A DNA stretch of 64,000 bases from Lysobacter sp. Root690 (GCF_001427785.1 NZ_LMHM01000011.1:437550-501549); one strand, 5' to 3'; numbered from the stretch's first letter, positions 1-11,823 are shown. The notes: generated by a model from the sequence alone, not told the origin. Numbers and translations: made by a program.

Positions 1-97
1 GCTTGCAGTCTGGCTTCGATCAACGCGCCTGGCCTGACGCCGCGCCCGGGCGGGATTTACCCGCCGCTTGGCGCAACGTCCGCCCGGTCGCAAGCCT

Positions 98-385
98 TCA
101 CGCCGCAATCGGCCGATGCTGCTCGGGATAGATCGCATACAGCGTCTGCTGCGGCTGCGCCAACAGCCCGCCGACATCGTCGCTGGCCACGATGCTGTAG
201 CCGCGCGCGTCGATGTCCTTGGCGATCGCATGCCAATCCAGCTTCGGCATGGCCATCGCGGTATCGATGGTCCAACCGAAGCGCAGCGCGCCGAGCGCCT
301 TCATTTCGTCCAGCGGCAGCCAGCTGTCCGCCGGCGCCACCACATACCCTTCCTCGTTCCCTACCACGAATACGTCTACGCGCAT
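98..385 (-). CDS. Hypothetical protein, 95 aa
   Basis: A small acidic cytoplasmic protein without signal peptide or membrane segment; I do not recognise the family. I chose the ATG giving MRVDVFVVGN because it opens a compact beta-alpha pattern; the longer reading upstream is Arg/Ala/His-rich and looks like translated spacer. The protein has a predicted strand at residues 1-9, an Asp/Glu-rich middle and a C-terminal strand (TLYAIYPEQH, about 81-90). No partner gene is visible because the next gene to the right runs the other way. Function unknown; existence as a gene is moderately likely. Confidence 0.55.
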   Translation of the reverse strand: MRVDVFVVGNEEGYVVAPADSWLPLDEMKALGALRFGWTIDTAMAMPKLDWHAIAKDIDARGYSIVASDDVGGLLAQPQQTLYAIYPEQHRPIAA

Positions 386-908
386 TTTCGTCAGTGCCTT
401 CGCTGTCGATACGTTTGCTGTTGATCCGCAAGCCGGCGCATGGTGGCGACCGGCCCGATAAAAAATAGTGAAAAAGGGATGGCGGATTGGTGAAGACGCC
501 GCCGACGCGCAGTGTGGGTTCACGTTCTATGCACGCAGATGACAAGCGCCGCAATGAGCACAGTCTGCATGGCGACGGTCGCAGGGCTTGCGACCACGAG
601 GCTGGTTTCACGCAGCATCAGCACATGAAGTCTGGGTTGCGCCCGCGCCTTTCGCTGCGACGCAACATGCCCCGGCGCGACCGGATCATCGAATCGTCGT
701 CAAACTGGCCGCGCGGGAAATTCGCGCGGCCATAAGTCCCTCATCGCCGCATTCGACGGACCGCGTCCAGATCAGCGGCCACGACCGAGCTTCAGCGGCT
801 CGAATACCGCGGCGTCTTCGCCGCATCCGGACAGAGGCATGCATCGGCGTGGTGCCGGAGTTACATTGCAGGCCAATCGGTGCGCATGCACCTATCGAAT
901 CGGGAACG
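386..908. other. Intergenic region, no gene seen
   Basis: About 520 bases between two divergent small genes. Open frames cross it but read as Arg/Ala/His-rich sequence with no family resemblance. It must hold the promoters of both flanking genes; I could not pick a convincing -35/-10 pair. Confidence 0.4.
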
Positions 909-1424
909 ATGTTTATGGAAGAACGTTATTTGGACGCCACCACCGCGGATCATGCGCATCGCGCCGCTCGCATCGACACGCGAGCAATCGGCGCGCGCGT
1001 CGCGCTGATCGCACTGTTCCTGGCGACCAGCGCCGCGCAAGCCAGCGGCCATCTGCCCGGCCTGCCGGTACCGCCGCGCGACTTCGCCGACTACGCCGCC
1101 TGCAAGGCGCACTTGCAGGAAGCGCATCGCGTCGACTTGGCCACCGCCACCGACAAACCCGAGGAAATCCGCCCGGGCGTGACCCGGCAGATGCTGGTGG
1201 AGACCGACGGCGTTGTCGAAACCGGCTCCAAGCAAGCGACCTATTCCTCGCGCGTCGGCGCGCAGATCCGCAGCCGCGACGAAGAACGCGGCTACATCCA
1301 GACCAATTACTCGTACAACGAGAAACAGTACGCGTGCAAAGGCCGGACGCTGACGGGGACGGATGGCGGCGGCGGGTATTACTCGCCGGGGTACGAGAAG
1401 ATCGAGACCAAGTCGTCGCCTTGA
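909..1424 (+). CDS. Putative exported hypothetical protein, 171 aa
   Basis: An uncharacterised protein with a hydrophobic segment at about residues 30-45 (VALIALFLATSAAQA) that ends like a signal-peptidase I site, so the mature part of about 125 residues is probably periplasmic. The first 28 residues form an unusually long N-region, so an ATG two codons downstream is also possible. The mature part has two cysteines (about 67 and 149) that could form a disulfide and a Gly/Tyr-rich C-terminus. No known domain was recognised. It stands alone and is followed by a hairpin with U-rich ends. Confidence 0.6.
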   Translation: MFMEERYLDATTADHAHRAARIDTRAIGARVALIALFLATSAAQASGHLPGLPVPPRDFADYAACKAHLQEAHRVDLATATDKPEEIRPGVTRQMLVETDGVVETGSKQATYSSRVGAQIRSRDEERGYIQTNYSYNEKQYACKGRTLTGTDGGGGYYSPGYEKIETKSSP

Positions 1425-1565
1425 GTCTGGTGAGGTCGGCGAATGGTCGCTGCACGCCCATCGCGGCGCGTCATGGAGCATCGCTGACGTCGCTGGGCGC
1501 GGTGTCGACTTGCTTGCCGTGCGAGTCCAGCGCCGCGGGGTGAGCGGAGTTGGTTGGTCGGCAAA

Positions 1566-1598
1566 CAAAAAGGCCTCGCGGATGCGAGGCCTTTGTTT
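1566..1598. terminator. Bidirectional rho-independent terminator
   Basis: Perfect stem AAGGCCTCGC / GCGAGGCCTT around a short loop, with A-rich 5' and T-rich 3' flanks. It can stop both the rightward gene ending at 1424 and leftward transcription from the tRNA side. Confidence 0.75.
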
Positions 1599-1660
1599 TC
1601 CGGGAAGCTTGCCGGCCGTTGGATCGTTGGCCGGGCGGTTGTTTTCTTCTCGGAGTTACG

Positions 1661-1736
1661 TGGTGCCGGAAATAGGAATCGAACCTACGACCTACGCATT
1701 ACGAATGCGCCGCTCTACCAACTGAGCTATTCCGGC
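1661..1736 (-). tRNA. tRNA-Thr (anticodon CGU)
   Basis: On the minus strand the sequence starts GCCGGAA and ends TTCCGGC-A-CCA, a perfect 7-bp acceptor stem with encoded CCA. The D arm contains AGTTGGTAGA, the T loop is TTCGATT, and the anticodon loop TTCGTAA places CGT at 34-36, reading ACG codons. Length 76 nt. Confidence 0.97.
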
Positions 1737-1829
1737 GAGGACGGCAATTCTAGGCGGGACGGGGCCGGGCGGTCAATTCGATCCGGTCCGGTGCCGGCTC
1801 TCAGCGCCCCGTTCTCAGCCCACCAGCTC

Positions 1830-2780
1830 TCAGCCGACAAGTTGCAGGCGCAGTTCCTTGGGCAGGGCGAAGACCATGTCCTCGCGCTCGCCCTCGAGTT
1901 CGCGCACGCCCTGGGCGCCCAGTTCGTGCAGGCGGTCGATCACCCCGCGTACCAGCACCTCGGGCGCGGAGGCGCCGGCGGTGACGCCGATGCGCTTGCG
2001 GCCGCGCACCCATTCGGGGTCGATTTCGACCGCGCCGTCGATCAGGTGGGCTTCCACGCCCTCGCGCTCGGACAGCTCGCGCAGGCGGTTGGAGTTGGAG
2101 CTGTTGATCGATCCCACCACCAGCACCAGGTCGCACTGCGCGGCCAGTTCGCGCACGGCGTCCTGGCGGTTCTGGGTGGCGTAGCAGATGTCGTCGTGGC
2201 GCGGGCCCTGGATCGCCGGGAACTTGGCGCGCATGGCTTCGATCACGCTGCGGGTGTCGTCGACCGACAAGGTCGTCTGGGTGGTGTAGGCCAGGTTGTC
2301 GGGTTGATCGACCTGCAAGGCGGCGACGTCGGCCGCGTCCTCGACCAGGTAGATCCGACCGGTACCGGCTTCGCGCCGCCATTGGCCCATGGTGCCTTCG
2401 ACTTCGGGGTGGCCTTCGTGGCCGATCAGGATCACGTCGCGGCCGGCGCGGCAGTGGCGCGAGACTTCCAGATGCACCTTGGTGACCAGCGGACAGGTCG
2501 CGTCGAACACCTTGAGCGCACGCCGTTCGGCCTCCTGACGCACCGCCTTGGACACGCCGTGGGCGCTGAAGATCACGGTGGCGCCGTCGGGGACTTCGTC
2601 GAGTTCCTCGACGAAGATCGCGCCGCGACGCTTGAGGTCGTCGACGACGAAGCGGTTATGCACGACTTCGTGGCGCACGTAGATCGGCGCGCCGAGGGTT
2701 TCGATGGCGCGCTTGACGATTTCGATCGCGCGATCGACGCCGGCGCAGAAGCCGCGGGGGTTGGCGAGCAGGACGTCCAT
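1830..2780 (-). CDS. ispH: 4-hydroxy-3-methylbut-2-enyl diphosphate reductase
   Basis: Last enzyme of the MEP isoprenoid pathway; reduces HMBPP to IPP and DMAPP with a [4Fe-4S] cluster in the cytoplasm. All three cluster cysteines are present: C12 (GFCAGV), C96 (DATCPL) and C199 (DDICYATQ). The active-site stretch [10 protein letters not shown] (121-130) carries the conserved His and catalytic Glu126. At 316 residues it matches the usual family length. The chosen ATG gives the standard [10 protein letters not shown] start; longer readings run back into the spacer after lspA. It is the last gene of the leftward ribF-ileS-lspA-ispH run, a common proteobacterial order. Confidence 0.97.
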   Translation of the reverse strand: MDVLLANPRGFCAGVDRAIEIVKRAIETLGAPIYVRHEVVHNRFVVDDLKRRGAIFVEELDEVPDGATVIFSAHGVSKAVRQEAERRALKVFDATCPLVTKVHLEVSRHCRAGRDVILIGHEGHPEVEGTMGQWRREAGTGRIYLVEDAADVAALQVDQPDNLAYTTQTTLSVDDTRSVIEAMRAKFPAIQGPRHDDICYATQNRQDAVRELAAQCDLVLVVGSINSSNSNRLRELSEREGVEAHLIDGAVEIDPEWVRGRKRIGVTAGASAPEVLVRGVIDRLHELGAQGVRELEGEREDMVFALPKELRLQLVG

Positions 2781-2883
2781 GGGACGAGATTGTACTCCTG
2801 TGGCGGTGGCGGCTTGGTGTGACGGAAGGCGGCTGGGAACTGGCTGAATACCACCGCCCGGCCGGCGGAAAACCGCGGCGGGC

Positions 2884-3411
2884 TTAGGCCTTGCCCTGAC
2901 CCGGCTTGTGCTCGGCCGGCTTGCCGCTGAACAGCCCGTACACCGCGATCCCGATCGCCCCGGCCACGATCGCCGAGTCGGCGATGTTGAACGAGGGCCA
3001 GTGGTAGTCGCGCCAGTACCACTGGATGAAGTCGACCACGTGGCCATGGACCATGCGGTCGATGACGTTGCCGATCGCCCCGCCGATCACCAGCGCGTAC
3101 GGCAGCGCGGTCTTCCAGTCGCTGCGCTCGGTGCGCGCCAGCCAGGTCGCGAGCAGGCCGCTGATCCCGACCGCGAGCACCAGGAAGAAATATTTCTGCC
3201 AGCCGCCGGCATCGCTGAGGAAGCTGAAGGCCGCGCCGGTGTTGTAGCTGCGGTACCAGTTCCACACGCCGTCGATGACCGGCACCGCGGTGTACTCGGG
3301 CAGCGAGGCCAGCACCCAGGCCTTGCTGAGCTGGTCGAGCGCGATCACCACGATCGAGACGATCAGCCAGGGCAGCGCGTTGCGGCCGGGTTTGCTTGCG
3401 ATATCGGTCAT
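2884..3411 (-). CDS. lspA: Lipoprotein signal peptidase (signal peptidase II)
   Basis: Inner-membrane aspartyl protease that removes signal peptides from diacylglyceryl-modified prolipoproteins. 175 residues with four hydrophobic segments. The two catalytic aspartates are in their conserved contexts, D118 (GNVIDR) and D145 (FNIADSA), and the NTGAAFS motif is at about 57-63. The MTDIASK start is preferred over an upstream Met because it gives the normal short cytoplasmic N-terminus. It lies 90 bases after ileS and 103 before ispH in the same direction. Several lipoproteins in this window (for example at 15661, 21542, 33974, 54265) are likely substrates. Confidence 0.96.
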   Translation of the reverse strand: MTDIASKPGRNALPWLIVSIVVIALDQLSKAWVLASLPEYTAVPVIDGVWNWYRSYNTGAAFSFLSDAGGWQKYFFLVLAVGISGLLATWLARTERSDWKTALPYALVIGGAIGNVIDRMVHGHVVDFIQWYWRDYHWPSFNIADSAIVAGAIGIAVYGLFSGKPAEHKPGQGKA

Positions 3412-3501
3412 CGTGGCTCGAATCTGTGCTTGCGAAAGGGATGGCGCGAGGAACACTGGTTCGATGCGCGCGGCGCGATGCCGCGCGCATCGATCGGAGC
3501 G

Positions 3502-6393
3502 TCAGAACCAGCGACGGTCCTCGCCCTCGCCGGCGATGTTGTCGACGCAGCGGCCGCACAGGTCCGGATGCTCGGCGCTGACGCCGATGTCAGCGCGGTA
3601 ATGCCAGCAGCGCACGCACTTGCGCTTGCCGGTCTTGACCGCGAGCACGGCGATGTCCTGGATCGCGTCGTCGGCGACGACTTCGACATCGCCGCTGATG
3701 AACAAGAAGCGCAGTTCGTCGGCCAGCGGCGCGAGCCAGTTCTGATCGGCGACGCCGCAACGCAGCGAGATCTCGGCTTCGAGCGCGGCGCCGATCTGGC
3801 CGGCGGCGCGCATCGGTTCCAGGGTCTTGGCCACGTCGTCGCGCAGCGCCAGCAGGCGCTTGAAGTCTTCCGACGACAAGGCCGCGTCGGGCGGCAACAG
3901 GGCCAGGCCGTCGTACCAGGTCGCGAACAGCACGTTGTCCTCGCGCGGGCCGCTTTGCGTGCCGGCCGGCAGATGCCGCCACATTTCGTCGGCGGTGTAG
4001 CTCAGGATCGGCGCGATCCAGCGCACGAACGCTTCGGCGATGCGGTACATCGCACTCTGCGCCGAACGCCGGCCGCGCGAGTTTTCCTGCATCGTGTACA
4101 GGCGATCCTTGGTCACATCGAGATACAACGAACCCAGGTCGACGCTGCAGAAATTCGTCAGCAGCTGCACGATCTCGGCGAAGTCGTAGCGCTCGTAGGC
4201 CGAGGCGATGCGGTCCTGCAGTTCGGCGGCGCGATGCACGATCCAGCGATCCAGCGCGACCATGTCGTCCAATGCGACCAGATCGCGCGCCGGGTCGAAG
4301 CCGCTCAGGTTGCCGAGCAGGAAGCGCGCGGTGTTGCGGATGCGGCGGTAGCCCTCGCCGTTCTGCTTGAGGATCTTGTCCGACACCGACATTTCGGCGC
4401 TGAAGTCGGTCGAGGCGACCCACAGGCGCAGCACGTCGGCGCCCATCGCGTCGATCACGGTCTGCGGCACGACCACGTTGCCGAGCGACTTGGATTGCTT
4501 CTTGCCGTTTTCATCGACGGTGAAGCCGTGGGTCAGCACCTGCCGGTACGGCGCCGCGCCGTCCATCGCCACGCCGCTGAGCAGCGCGCTGTGGAACCAG
4601 CCGCGATGCTGGTCGGAACCTTCCAGGTACAGATCGGCCGGCTTGCGCAGGCCATCCTGCGGACGCTGCGCGAGCACGCATTCGTGGCTGACGCCCGAGT
4701 CGAACCAGACATCGAGAATGTCGGTGGCCTTCTCGTACTGCGCGGCTTCCTCGCCGAGCAGTTGTTCGGCGGTCATCGCGTACCAGGCGTCGACGCCTTC
4801 GCGTTCGACCACGTCGGCGACCTGACGCATGATCTCGACCGAGCGCGGATGCGGCTCGCCGGTTTCGCGGCTGAAGAACAGCGCGATCGGCACGCCCCAG
4901 TAGCGCTGGCGCGAGATCGTCCAGTCCGGGCGGCTCTCGATCATGTTGTAGATGCGCGCCTCGCCCCAGCCCGGGATCCAGGTGACGCCGCCGATCGCGG
5001 CCAGCGCGTCGCGACGCAGGCCGGCCTTCTCCATCGAGATGAACCACTGCGGCGTGGCGCGGAACACCACCGGCGACTTGTGCCGCCAGCAATGCGGGTA
5101 GCTGTGCTTGAGCCGGCCCGAGGCCAGCAGCACGTCGTGCGCTTTCAATACTTCAAGGATGATCGGATCGACCTTGAAGATATGCACGCCGGCCAGGGTG
5201 TGCTGATCGGCCGGCGGCGTCGACGGCAGGTACAGGCCGCGTCCGTCGACCGGGTTGATCTGCGCCGCGGTGTATTGATCGAGCAGGCCGTACTTCAGGC
5301 CGACCGCATAGTCTTCCTGGCCGTGGCCCGGCGCGTTGTGGACGATGCCGGTGCCGTCTTCGGCCGACACGTAACTGTCGACCAGCACCGGCAGTTCGCG
5401 TTCGGCGTAGAACGGATGCTGCAGGCGCTGACCTTCGAGTTCGACGCCGCGCGCGCGGCCATGCACCACCACCTCGTCGACGCCGTAGCGCTTGAGCGCC
5501 TTCTCGGCCAGCGATTCGGCGATCACCAGCAGGCGGCGACCGCCGTCGGCGCGCTTCGGGCCTTCGACAAGCACGTAGTCGAGTTCGGGGCCGACCGTCA
5601 CCGACAGGCTGGCCGGCAGCGTCCACGGCGTGGTGGTCCAGATCGGCATCGCGATCAGGGTGTCATCGTCGATCGCCGCGCCGAACAGCGCCGCGAGCCC
5701 GCGCGCATGCTTGGCGACGTAGCCCACGTCGATCTGGGTCGACTCCTTGTCCTGGTATTCGATCTCCGCCTCGGCCAGCGCCGAGCCGCAGTCGAAGCAC
5801 CAATGCACCGGCTTGGAGCCGCGCACCAGATGGCCGCGTTCGACGATCTTCGCCAGCGAACGGATGATGTCCGCCTCGTAGCGGAAATCCATGGTCAGGT
5901 AGGGATTTTCCCAATCGCCGATCACGCCCAGGCGCTTGAAGTCGCGGCGTTGCAGGTCGACCTGGCTGGCGGCGTACTCGCGGCACTTGGCGCGGAACTG
6001 AGCCGCATCGAGCTTGTCGCCGACCTTGCCGTAGGCCTTCTCGACCTTGGTCTCGATCGGCAGGCCGTGGCAATCCCAGCCGGGCACGTAGGGCGCGTCG
6101 AAGCCGGCCAGCAGCTTGGACTTGACCACGATGTCCTTGAGCACCTTGTTGAGCGCGTGGCCGATGTGGATCTCGCCGTTCGCGTACGGCGGGCCGTCGT
6201 GCAGGATGAAGCTGCGCTCGCGTTGACCGACCTTCTCGCGAATTCGCTGATACAGGCCCTCGCTCTCCCAGCGCGCCAGAGTTTCCGGCTCGCGCTTGGG
6301 CAGATCGCCGCGCATCGGAAAATCGGTGGCCGGCAGCAGCAGGGTGGCCTTGTACGGATTGGCGGGTGCGGATTGGCTCGAATCGTTGGTCAC
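3502..6393 (-). CDS. ileS: Isoleucine--tRNA ligase
   Basis: Class I aminoacyl-tRNA synthetase charging tRNA-Ile, with an editing domain that removes valine. 963 residues, the normal bacterial length. The ATP-binding HIGH motif is at 76-79 within [14 protein letters not shown], and the KMSKS-type loop is KKQSKSLGN near residue 630. The C-terminus (about 925-955) holds a zinc-binding pattern, CVRCW followed by CGRC, typical of the bacterial zinc-containing form. The start gives [10 protein letters not shown] and lies only 8 bases after the ribF stop, so ribF and ileS are probably cotranscribed and perhaps translationally coupled. Confidence 0.98.
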   Translation of the reverse strand: MTNDSSQSAPANPYKATLLLPATDFPMRGDLPKREPETLARWESEGLYQRIREKVGQRERSFILHDGPPYANGEIHIGHALNKVLKDIVVKSKLLAGFDAPYVPGWDCHGLPIETKVEKAYGKVGDKLDAAQFRAKCREYAASQVDLQRRDFKRLGVIGDWENPYLTMDFRYEADIIRSLAKIVERGHLVRGSKPVHWCFDCGSALAEAEIEYQDKESTQIDVGYVAKHARGLAALFGAAIDDDTLIAMPIWTTTPWTLPASLSVTVGPELDYVLVEGPKRADGGRRLLVIAESLAEKALKRYGVDEVVVHGRARGVELEGQRLQHPFYAERELPVLVDSYVSAEDGTGIVHNAPGHGQEDYAVGLKYGLLDQYTAAQINPVDGRGLYLPSTPPADQHTLAGVHIFKVDPIILEVLKAHDVLLASGRLKHSYPHCWRHKSPVVFRATPQWFISMEKAGLRRDALAAIGGVTWIPGWGEARIYNMIESRPDWTISRQRYWGVPIALFFSRETGEPHPRSVEIMRQVADVVEREGVDAWYAMTAEQLLGEEAAQYEKATDILDVWFDSGVSHECVLAQRPQDGLRKPADLYLEGSDQHRGWFHSALLSGVAMDGAAPYRQVLTHGFTVDENGKKQSKSLGNVVVPQTVIDAMGADVLRLWVASTDFSAEMSVSDKILKQNGEGYRRIRNTARFLLGNLSGFDPARDLVALDDMVALDRWIVHRAAELQDRIASAYERYDFAEIVQLLTNFCSVDLGSLYLDVTKDRLYTMQENSRGRRSAQSAMYRIAEAFVRWIAPILSYTADEMWRHLPAGTQSGPREDNVLFATWYDGLALLPPDAALSSEDFKRLLALRDDVAKTLEPMRAAGQIGAALEAEISLRCGVADQNWLAPLADELRFLFISGDVEVVADDAIQDIAVLAVKTGKRKCVRCWHYRADIGVSAEHPDLCGRCVDNIAGEGEDRRWF

Positions 6394-6401
6394 AGCGGGT
6401 C

Positions 6402-7388
6402 TCAGGCAGTTTGGGTCGCGTCGGCGCCCAGGGCTGGCGACGCGGTCGGGCGTCGCGGATCGAGTTGCAGGAGTGCGCGCGCCTGTTCGGCGTCGCGGTG
6501 CATTTGCACGGTCAGTGAATCCAGATCGGGGAACTTGAGTTCGGCGCGCAGGTGGGCGACGAATTCAACCTCGATGCGACGACCGTACAGGTCGCCGTCG
6601 AAATCGAACAGATGCGCTTCGAGCAGCGGTTCGACGCCGGCGACGGTCGGGCGCGTGCCCAGGCTCGACACCGACGCGCGCGGCTGATCGCCGATGCCGT
6701 GGACCCAGGTGGCGTAGATGCCGGACAAGGCCGGCGTCTTGCCGCCAAAACGCAGGTTGGCGGTCGGAAAGCCCAGGGTGCGGCCGAGTTGCTTGCCATG
6801 CACGACGTGGCCGCCGATCGCGTAGCGCCGCCCGAGCAAGCGCCCGGCGCTGGCGAAGTCGCCGGTCAGCAGCGCCTCGCGAATGCGCGTGCTGGATACG
6901 CGCTGGCCGTCCAGATGCACCGGCTCGATTTCGTGCGCAGTGAAACCGGCTTGTTCGCCGAGCCGGCGCAGCAGCGCGATGTCGCCGCCGCGCGCCTTGC
7001 CGAAGCGGAACTCCGGGCCGACCCAGACTTCGCGCGCGGCCAGCCGCTCGACCAGCACGCGCTGCACGAACGCTTCCGCGCTCAGGCCGCTGAGCCGGCC
7101 GTTGAAACGCAGCAGGCCGACCTGATCGGCTTCCAGCGCCAACAGTCCTTCAGCCTTGGCCCGCGGCAACAGCAGCCGCGGCGGCGGCGCCTGCGGCGCG
7201 AAGAATTCGCGCGGCAAGGGCTCGAAACTCAGCGCCACCGCGGGCAAATCCAGCGCGCGCGCGCGCGCCACCGTATGGCGCACCAGCGCGCGATGCCCGA
7301 GATGCAGGCCATCGAAGGCGCCGATGCAGACCACACTGCCGTGCGGGCACCGCGGCCCGCCCTCGACGTCACGAAACAGCCTGCTCAT
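6402..7388 (-). CDS. ribF: Bifunctional riboflavin kinase / FAD synthetase
   Basis: Makes FMN from riboflavin and FAD from FMN in the cytoplasm. 328 residues, as in other bacterial RibF proteins. The N-terminal adenylyltransferase half has the nucleotide-binding [13 protein letters not shown] motif at about 26-38 and a later SSTRIREAL signature. The C-terminal kinase half contains [20 protein letters not shown], the usual riboflavin-kinase region. The [11 protein letters not shown] start is the family-like one; about 25 extra residues upstream are spacer-like. It is followed at 8 bases by ileS. Confidence 0.97.
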   Translation of the reverse strand: MSRLFRDVEGGPRCPHGSVVCIGAFDGLHLGHRALVRHTVARARALDLPAVALSFEPLPREFFAPQAPPPRLLLPRAKAEGLLALEADQVGLLRFNGRLSGLSAEAFVQRVLVERLAAREVWVGPEFRFGKARGGDIALLRRLGEQAGFTAHEIEPVHLDGQRVSSTRIREALLTGDFASAGRLLGRRYAIGGHVVHGKQLGRTLGFPTANLRFGGKTPALSGIYATWVHGIGDQPRASVSSLGTRPTVAGVEPLLEAHLFDFDGDLYGRRIEVEFVAHLRAELKFPDLDSLTVQMHRDAEQARALLQLDPRRPTASPALGADATQTA

Positions 7389-7551
7389 TGGTTCGGTATT
7401 GGAAACCCGGACGGGCCGGGCCTGCTGAAAGGATGAATAAGGAAGTATAGCCGCCGCACGCAAGTCTCAACGGCATCCGAACCCGCCGGTTCGATGCCGT
7501 TGCGATGGCAATGGCGACAACTGGCCATCGCGATACGGCGCACCCTCGCCG

Positions 7552-9183
7552 TCAATGCCCGCGCAGATCGCGCGGACGGATGCCTTGCAGCCACAACGCC
7601 GCGCCGTAGACCGCGCCGCCGGCGCCGACCACCACCGCCAGCTTGAGCAGGCGTTCCCACCACGGCCAGCCGGTCCAGCCCTGCCACAGCCACAGCAGGC
7701 TCAGCACCACCGCCGCCATCGCCACACTGGCGACCGCGATCTGGCGCAGGAACCGGCCCCAGCCGGGCTGGCGTCGATAAACCTTGGCCCGGCGCAGATA
7801 CCAGGCCAGTTGCAGCGCGTTGGTCCAGCCGGCGATCGCAATCGCCAGCGCCAGGCAGGCATGCGCGCCGGGTATTTCGCCGAGCGCTTCGCGCAGATCG
7901 CCGCCGGTGCGGGCCAATGCGGCCTGGCCGACATCGGTCAGATACAACGCCGCCAGCAACAGCGCCACGGTCGCGATCAGATTGACCATCACCGACACCA
8001 CCGCCGACTTGACCGGGGTCTTGGTGTCCTGGCGCGAATAGAACGCCGGCGCCAGCACTTTCACCAGCAGGAAGGCCGGCACCGCGGTCGACTGCGCCAT
8101 CAGGCTCAGGCGGATCATCGCGGTGTCGTTGGGGGTCAGCTTGCCGTACTGGAACAAGGCCGCGATCAGCGCCTCGGCGCACAGCACCAGGCCCAGGCAG
8201 GCCGGGATGCCGATCAGCAGGCACAGGCGAAAGCCCCAATCCAGGCCCTTGGAATAGCCGTCGACATCGGTCGCGGCATGGCGTTTGGACAGATGCGGCA
8301 GGATCACCGTGCCGATCGCGACCCCGAACATGCCGAGCGGGAATTCGAGCAGGCGATCGGTCAGATACAGCCAGCTCACGCTGCCGACGATCAGGAACGA
8401 GGCCAGCGCGGTGTTGAGCAGCAAATTGACCTGCGCCACCGAGGAGCCGAACAGGGTCGGCACCATCAGCCGCATGATCTTGCGCACGCCCGGATGCGCC
8501 CCGCCCCAACGCGGTCGCGGCAGCAGGCCGAGCTTTTTCAGCGCCGGCAACTGGAACGCCAGCTGCAGGATGCCGGCGAAGAACACGCCCCAGGCCAGCG
8601 CCAGCACCGGATTGAGGCCCAGCCGCGCCATCAGCGGGGTCGAACACGCCGCCGCGGCGATCATCGACACGTTCAGCAGCACCGGCGACAAGGCCGGAAT
8701 CGCGAATTTCTCGTAACTGTTGAGAATGCCGCCGGCCAGCGAGGCCAGCGAAATGAACAAGGCGTACGGGAAGGTGATCCGCAGCATTTCCGTCGCCAGC
8801 GCGTATTGCTCGCTCAACGGGTCCCAGCCCGGCGCGAACAATTGCATGATCCACGGCGCTGCGATCACCACCACCGCGGTCATCGCCAGCAGCGCGGCCA
8901 TCAAGGTGCCAGTGACCCGGTCAACCAGCGCCTTGACCGCGGCGTGGTCCTGTTTTTCCTTGTACTCGGCCAGCACCGGCACGAACGCCATCGAGAACGA
9001 ACCCTCGGCCGAGATCCGGCGCATGAAGTTCGGAATCCTGAACGCGATGAAGAACGCATCCATGGCCGGACTGGCGCCGAACTGCCAGGCGTAGACCTGG
9101 TCGCGGACCAGGCCGGTGACCCGCGAGATGAAGGTCATGGAGCTGAAAATCACCGATGAACGCAGCAAACCGCCCTTGCTCAT
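7552..9183 (-). CDS. murJ: Lipid II flippase
   Basis: Polytopic inner-membrane protein of the MVF/MOP superfamily that moves lipid-linked peptidoglycan precursor across the membrane. 543 residues with about 14 hydrophobic segments. The N-terminus MSKGGLLRSSVIFSSMTF and the region DAFFIAFRIPNFMRRI with its conserved Arg residues are typical of MurJ. The start is set at this Met because the longer upstream reading overlaps the rpsT promoter. It lies upstream of ribF in the same direction, with a gap of 163 bases, and is divergent from rpsT, a widespread proteobacterial arrangement. Confidence 0.96.
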   Translation of the reverse strand: MSKGGLLRSSVIFSSMTFISRVTGLVRDQVYAWQFGASPAMDAFFIAFRIPNFMRRISAEGSFSMAFVPVLAEYKEKQDHAAVKALVDRVTGTLMAALLAMTAVVVIAAPWIMQLFAPGWDPLSEQYALATEMLRITFPYALFISLASLAGGILNSYEKFAIPALSPVLLNVSMIAAAACSTPLMARLGLNPVLALAWGVFFAGILQLAFQLPALKKLGLLPRPRWGGAHPGVRKIMRLMVPTLFGSSVAQVNLLLNTALASFLIVGSVSWLYLTDRLLEFPLGMFGVAIGTVILPHLSKRHAATDVDGYSKGLDWGFRLCLLIGIPACLGLVLCAEALIAALFQYGKLTPNDTAMIRLSLMAQSTAVPAFLLVKVLAPAFYSRQDTKTPVKSAVVSVMVNLIATVALLLAALYLTDVGQAALARTGGDLREALGEIPGAHACLALAIAIAGWTNALQLAWYLRRAKVYRRQPGWGRFLRQIAVASVAMAAVVLSLLWLWQGWTGWPWWERLLKLAVVVGAGGAVYGAALWLQGIRPRDLRGH

Positions 9184-9201
9184 CGGCGCGTCCCCAGCCA
9201 G

Positions 9202-9230
9202 TTGACGCAACCCACTGAATCGGCCATACT
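9202..9230 (+). promoter_or_regulatory. Sigma-70 promoter for rpsT
   Basis: TTGACG (-35, 9202-9207) and CATACT (-10, 9225-9230) are separated by exactly 17 bases. They lie about 90 bases upstream of the rpsT start and just outside the murJ start. The match is seen in the sequence; activity is inferred. Confidence 0.7.
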
Positions 9231-9320
9231 TTTCGGTCTGATTTTCCGTAATTTCGTTTCTAGCAGCATCTCTTCGTCCAGTTCCATTAACGCTTTCAAC
9301 CAAAATTCCAGGAATCCACC

Positions 9321-9590
9321 GTGGCAAACATCAAGTCCGCCAAGAAGCGCGCCAAGCAGACTGTCGTGCGTAACGCCCGTAACGCCAGCCAGCGTTCGAT
9401 GCTGCGTACCGCCGTCAAGAAGGTGCTGAAGGCCCTCGGCGAGAACGACGCCGCGAGTGCCAAGTCCGCGTTCGACGTCGCTCAGCCGATCCTCGACCGT
9501 TTCAGCTCCCGTGGTCTGATCCACAAGAACAAGGCTGCCCGTCACAAGAGCCGCCTGTCGGCCCGCATCAAGGCGCTGGCCGCGGCCTGA
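9321..9590 (+). CDS. rpsT: 30S ribosomal protein S20
   Basis: Primary 16S rRNA-binding protein of the small ribosomal subunit. 89 residues, highly basic, with the family N-terminus [13 protein letters not shown] and the C-terminal [12 protein letters not shown] stretch. The initiation codon is GTG, preceded by AGGAATCCACC. In E. coli rpsT also uses a non-ATG start linked to autoregulation, so this may be a regulated weak start here too (inference). It is monocistronic, between a clear sigma-70 promoter and a strong terminator. Confidence 0.98.
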   Translation: MANIKSAKKRAKQTVVRNARNASQRSMLRTAVKKVLKALGENDAASAKSAFDVAQPILDRFSSRGLIHKNKAARHKSRLSARIKALAAA

Positions 9591-9645
9591 GTCTTGCGAC
9601 GACCTATTGTCGCGCGCGATTGAAAGATCGTTCGCGACGGCATGC

Positions 9646-9671
9646 AAAAGCCCGGCTTCGGCCGGGCTTTT
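9646..9671 (+). terminator. Rho-independent terminator of rpsT
   Basis: AAAAGCCCGGC-TTCG-GCCGGGCTTTT: a perfect stem with a TTCG tetraloop and a T run, 55 bases after the rpsT stop. Confidence 0.9.
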
Positions 9672-9882
9672 GTTTGGGCGGAGGAAAATTTCGCCAAAGG
9701 CTTCGCCGCGAAGGACATCGGCGGACACACGGTCGCTGGCGCACGCGCGGGGCATGCCGCGCATCATCGATGCGACCGGTGAAGTCAGCTTGAAGTCGGC
9801 GCGCGAGTGGGCGCGCGAACGCCGGCGGCGCCGCATCGCGCGACGCTCGGGGTTTGCATTCGAATACCGGTGAGCCCGCGGC

Positions 9883-11082
<1,200 letters not shown>

Positions 11083-11091
11083 CCCCAAACG

Positions 11092-11115
11092 AAAAGCCCC
11101 GCCGAAGCGGGGCTC
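11092..11115 (-). terminator. Terminator/attenuator after rpmA
   Basis: Read on the minus strand: AGCCCCGC-TTCG-GCGGGGCTTTT, a perfect stem with a T run, 23 bases beyond the rpmA stop. It would end or reduce transcription before obgE. Confidence 0.85.
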
Positions 11116-11137
11116 CTCATGCAGCGTGGCGGCGCGA

Positions 11138-11398
11138 TTACTCGGCGACGACGACGCTGACGGTGCGACGCTTCTTCAGGCCCTTGGTCGAGAACTCGAC
11201 CTTGCCATCGACCAGCGCGAACAAGGTGTGGTCGCGGCCGAGGCCGACGCCGGCGCCCGGATGGAACTGGGTGCCGCGCTGACGCACGATGATGTTGCCG
11301 GCCTCAATCGACTGGCCGCCGTAGATCTTCACGCCCAGGTACTTCGGGTTGGAGTCGCGGCCGTTGCGGGTGGAACCTACGCCCTTTTTATGTGCCAT
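11138..11398 (-). CDS. rpmA: 50S ribosomal protein L27
   Basis: Large-subunit protein near the peptidyl transferase centre. 86 residues. The family signature [16 protein letters not shown] is at about 27-42, with the standard N-terminus [16 protein letters not shown]. The Firmicute-type cleavable N-terminal extension is absent. It starts 12 bases after rplU, so the two ribosomal genes form one leftward operon. Confidence 0.98.
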   Translation of the reverse strand: MAHKKGVGSTRNGRDSNPKYLGVKIYGGQSIEAGNIIVRQRGTQFHPGAGVGLGRDHTLFALVDGKVEFSTKGLKKRRTVSVVVAE

Positions 11399-11410
11399 GG
11401 CTGCTGCTCC

Positions 11411-11731
11411 TTACTTGTTGTCACCACCGGCAATGCCGGTGATTTCGATTTCGGTGTAGTGCTGACGGTGACCCATCTGCTTGCGGTGGTGCTTACGGCG
11501 GCGGAACTTGACGATGCGCACCTTGTCGGCGCGGCCGTGGCCGACGACCTTGGCGGTGACGCTGGCGCCCTTGAGCGCGTCGCCGAGCTTCACACCTTCG
11601 CCGTCGCCGAGCATCAGGACGGTGTCAAACTTGATTTCGCTGCCGGCTTCGACATCGAGCAGCTCGACGCGGAGCGTCTCGCCTTGCATCACGCGGTATT
11701 GCTTACCGCCGGTGACCAGTACTGCGTACAT
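11411..11731 (-). CDS. rplU: 50S ribosomal protein L21
   Basis: 23S rRNA-binding protein of the large subunit. 106 residues with the typical N-terminus [14 protein letters not shown] and the C-terminal basic [15 protein letters not shown] motif. First gene of the leftward rplU-rpmA operon, with a good sigma-70 promoter 60-90 bases upstream. Confidence 0.98.
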   Translation of the reverse strand: MYAVLVTGGKQYRVMQGETLRVELLDVEAGSEIKFDTVLMLGDGEGVKLGDALKGASVTAKVVGHGRADKVRIVKFRRRKHHRKQMGHRQHYTEIEITGIAGGDNK

Positions 11732-11794
11732 GACCAGATTCCTCTGTAGTTATTTTTGGTCCTGCCGCACCCGAACCGGGCGGACAGAAGCGGA

Positions 11795-11823
11795 ATTTTA
11801 GGGGATTCAGCGGGTTACGGCAA
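11795..11823 (-). promoter_or_regulatory. Sigma-70 promoter for rplU-rpmA
   Basis: On the minus strand TTGCCG (complement of 11818-11823) and TAAAAT (complement of 11795-11800) are spaced by exactly 17 bases, about 65 bases upstream of the rplU ATG. Confidence 0.65.

Noticed and set aside
588-908. Longer N-terminus for the exported protein at 909
   Set aside because: The extra 107 residues are Arg/Ala/His-rich and would bury the signal-like segment deep inside the protein.
2908-6687. A 1259-codon open frame on the plus strand opposite ileS and flanking genes
   Set aside because: It is antisense to clearly conserved ileS, lspA and ribF. Its residues reflect the complement of biased codons in GC-rich DNA, with no domain pattern.
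9607-9873. An 88-codon plus-strand frame after rpsT
   Set aside because: It begins inside the rpsT terminator and is Arg-rich with no family resemblance or ribosome-binding site.
11138-11731. A plus-strand frame opposite rplU-rpmA
   Set aside because: Antisense to two ribosomal protein genes with perfect family signatures.
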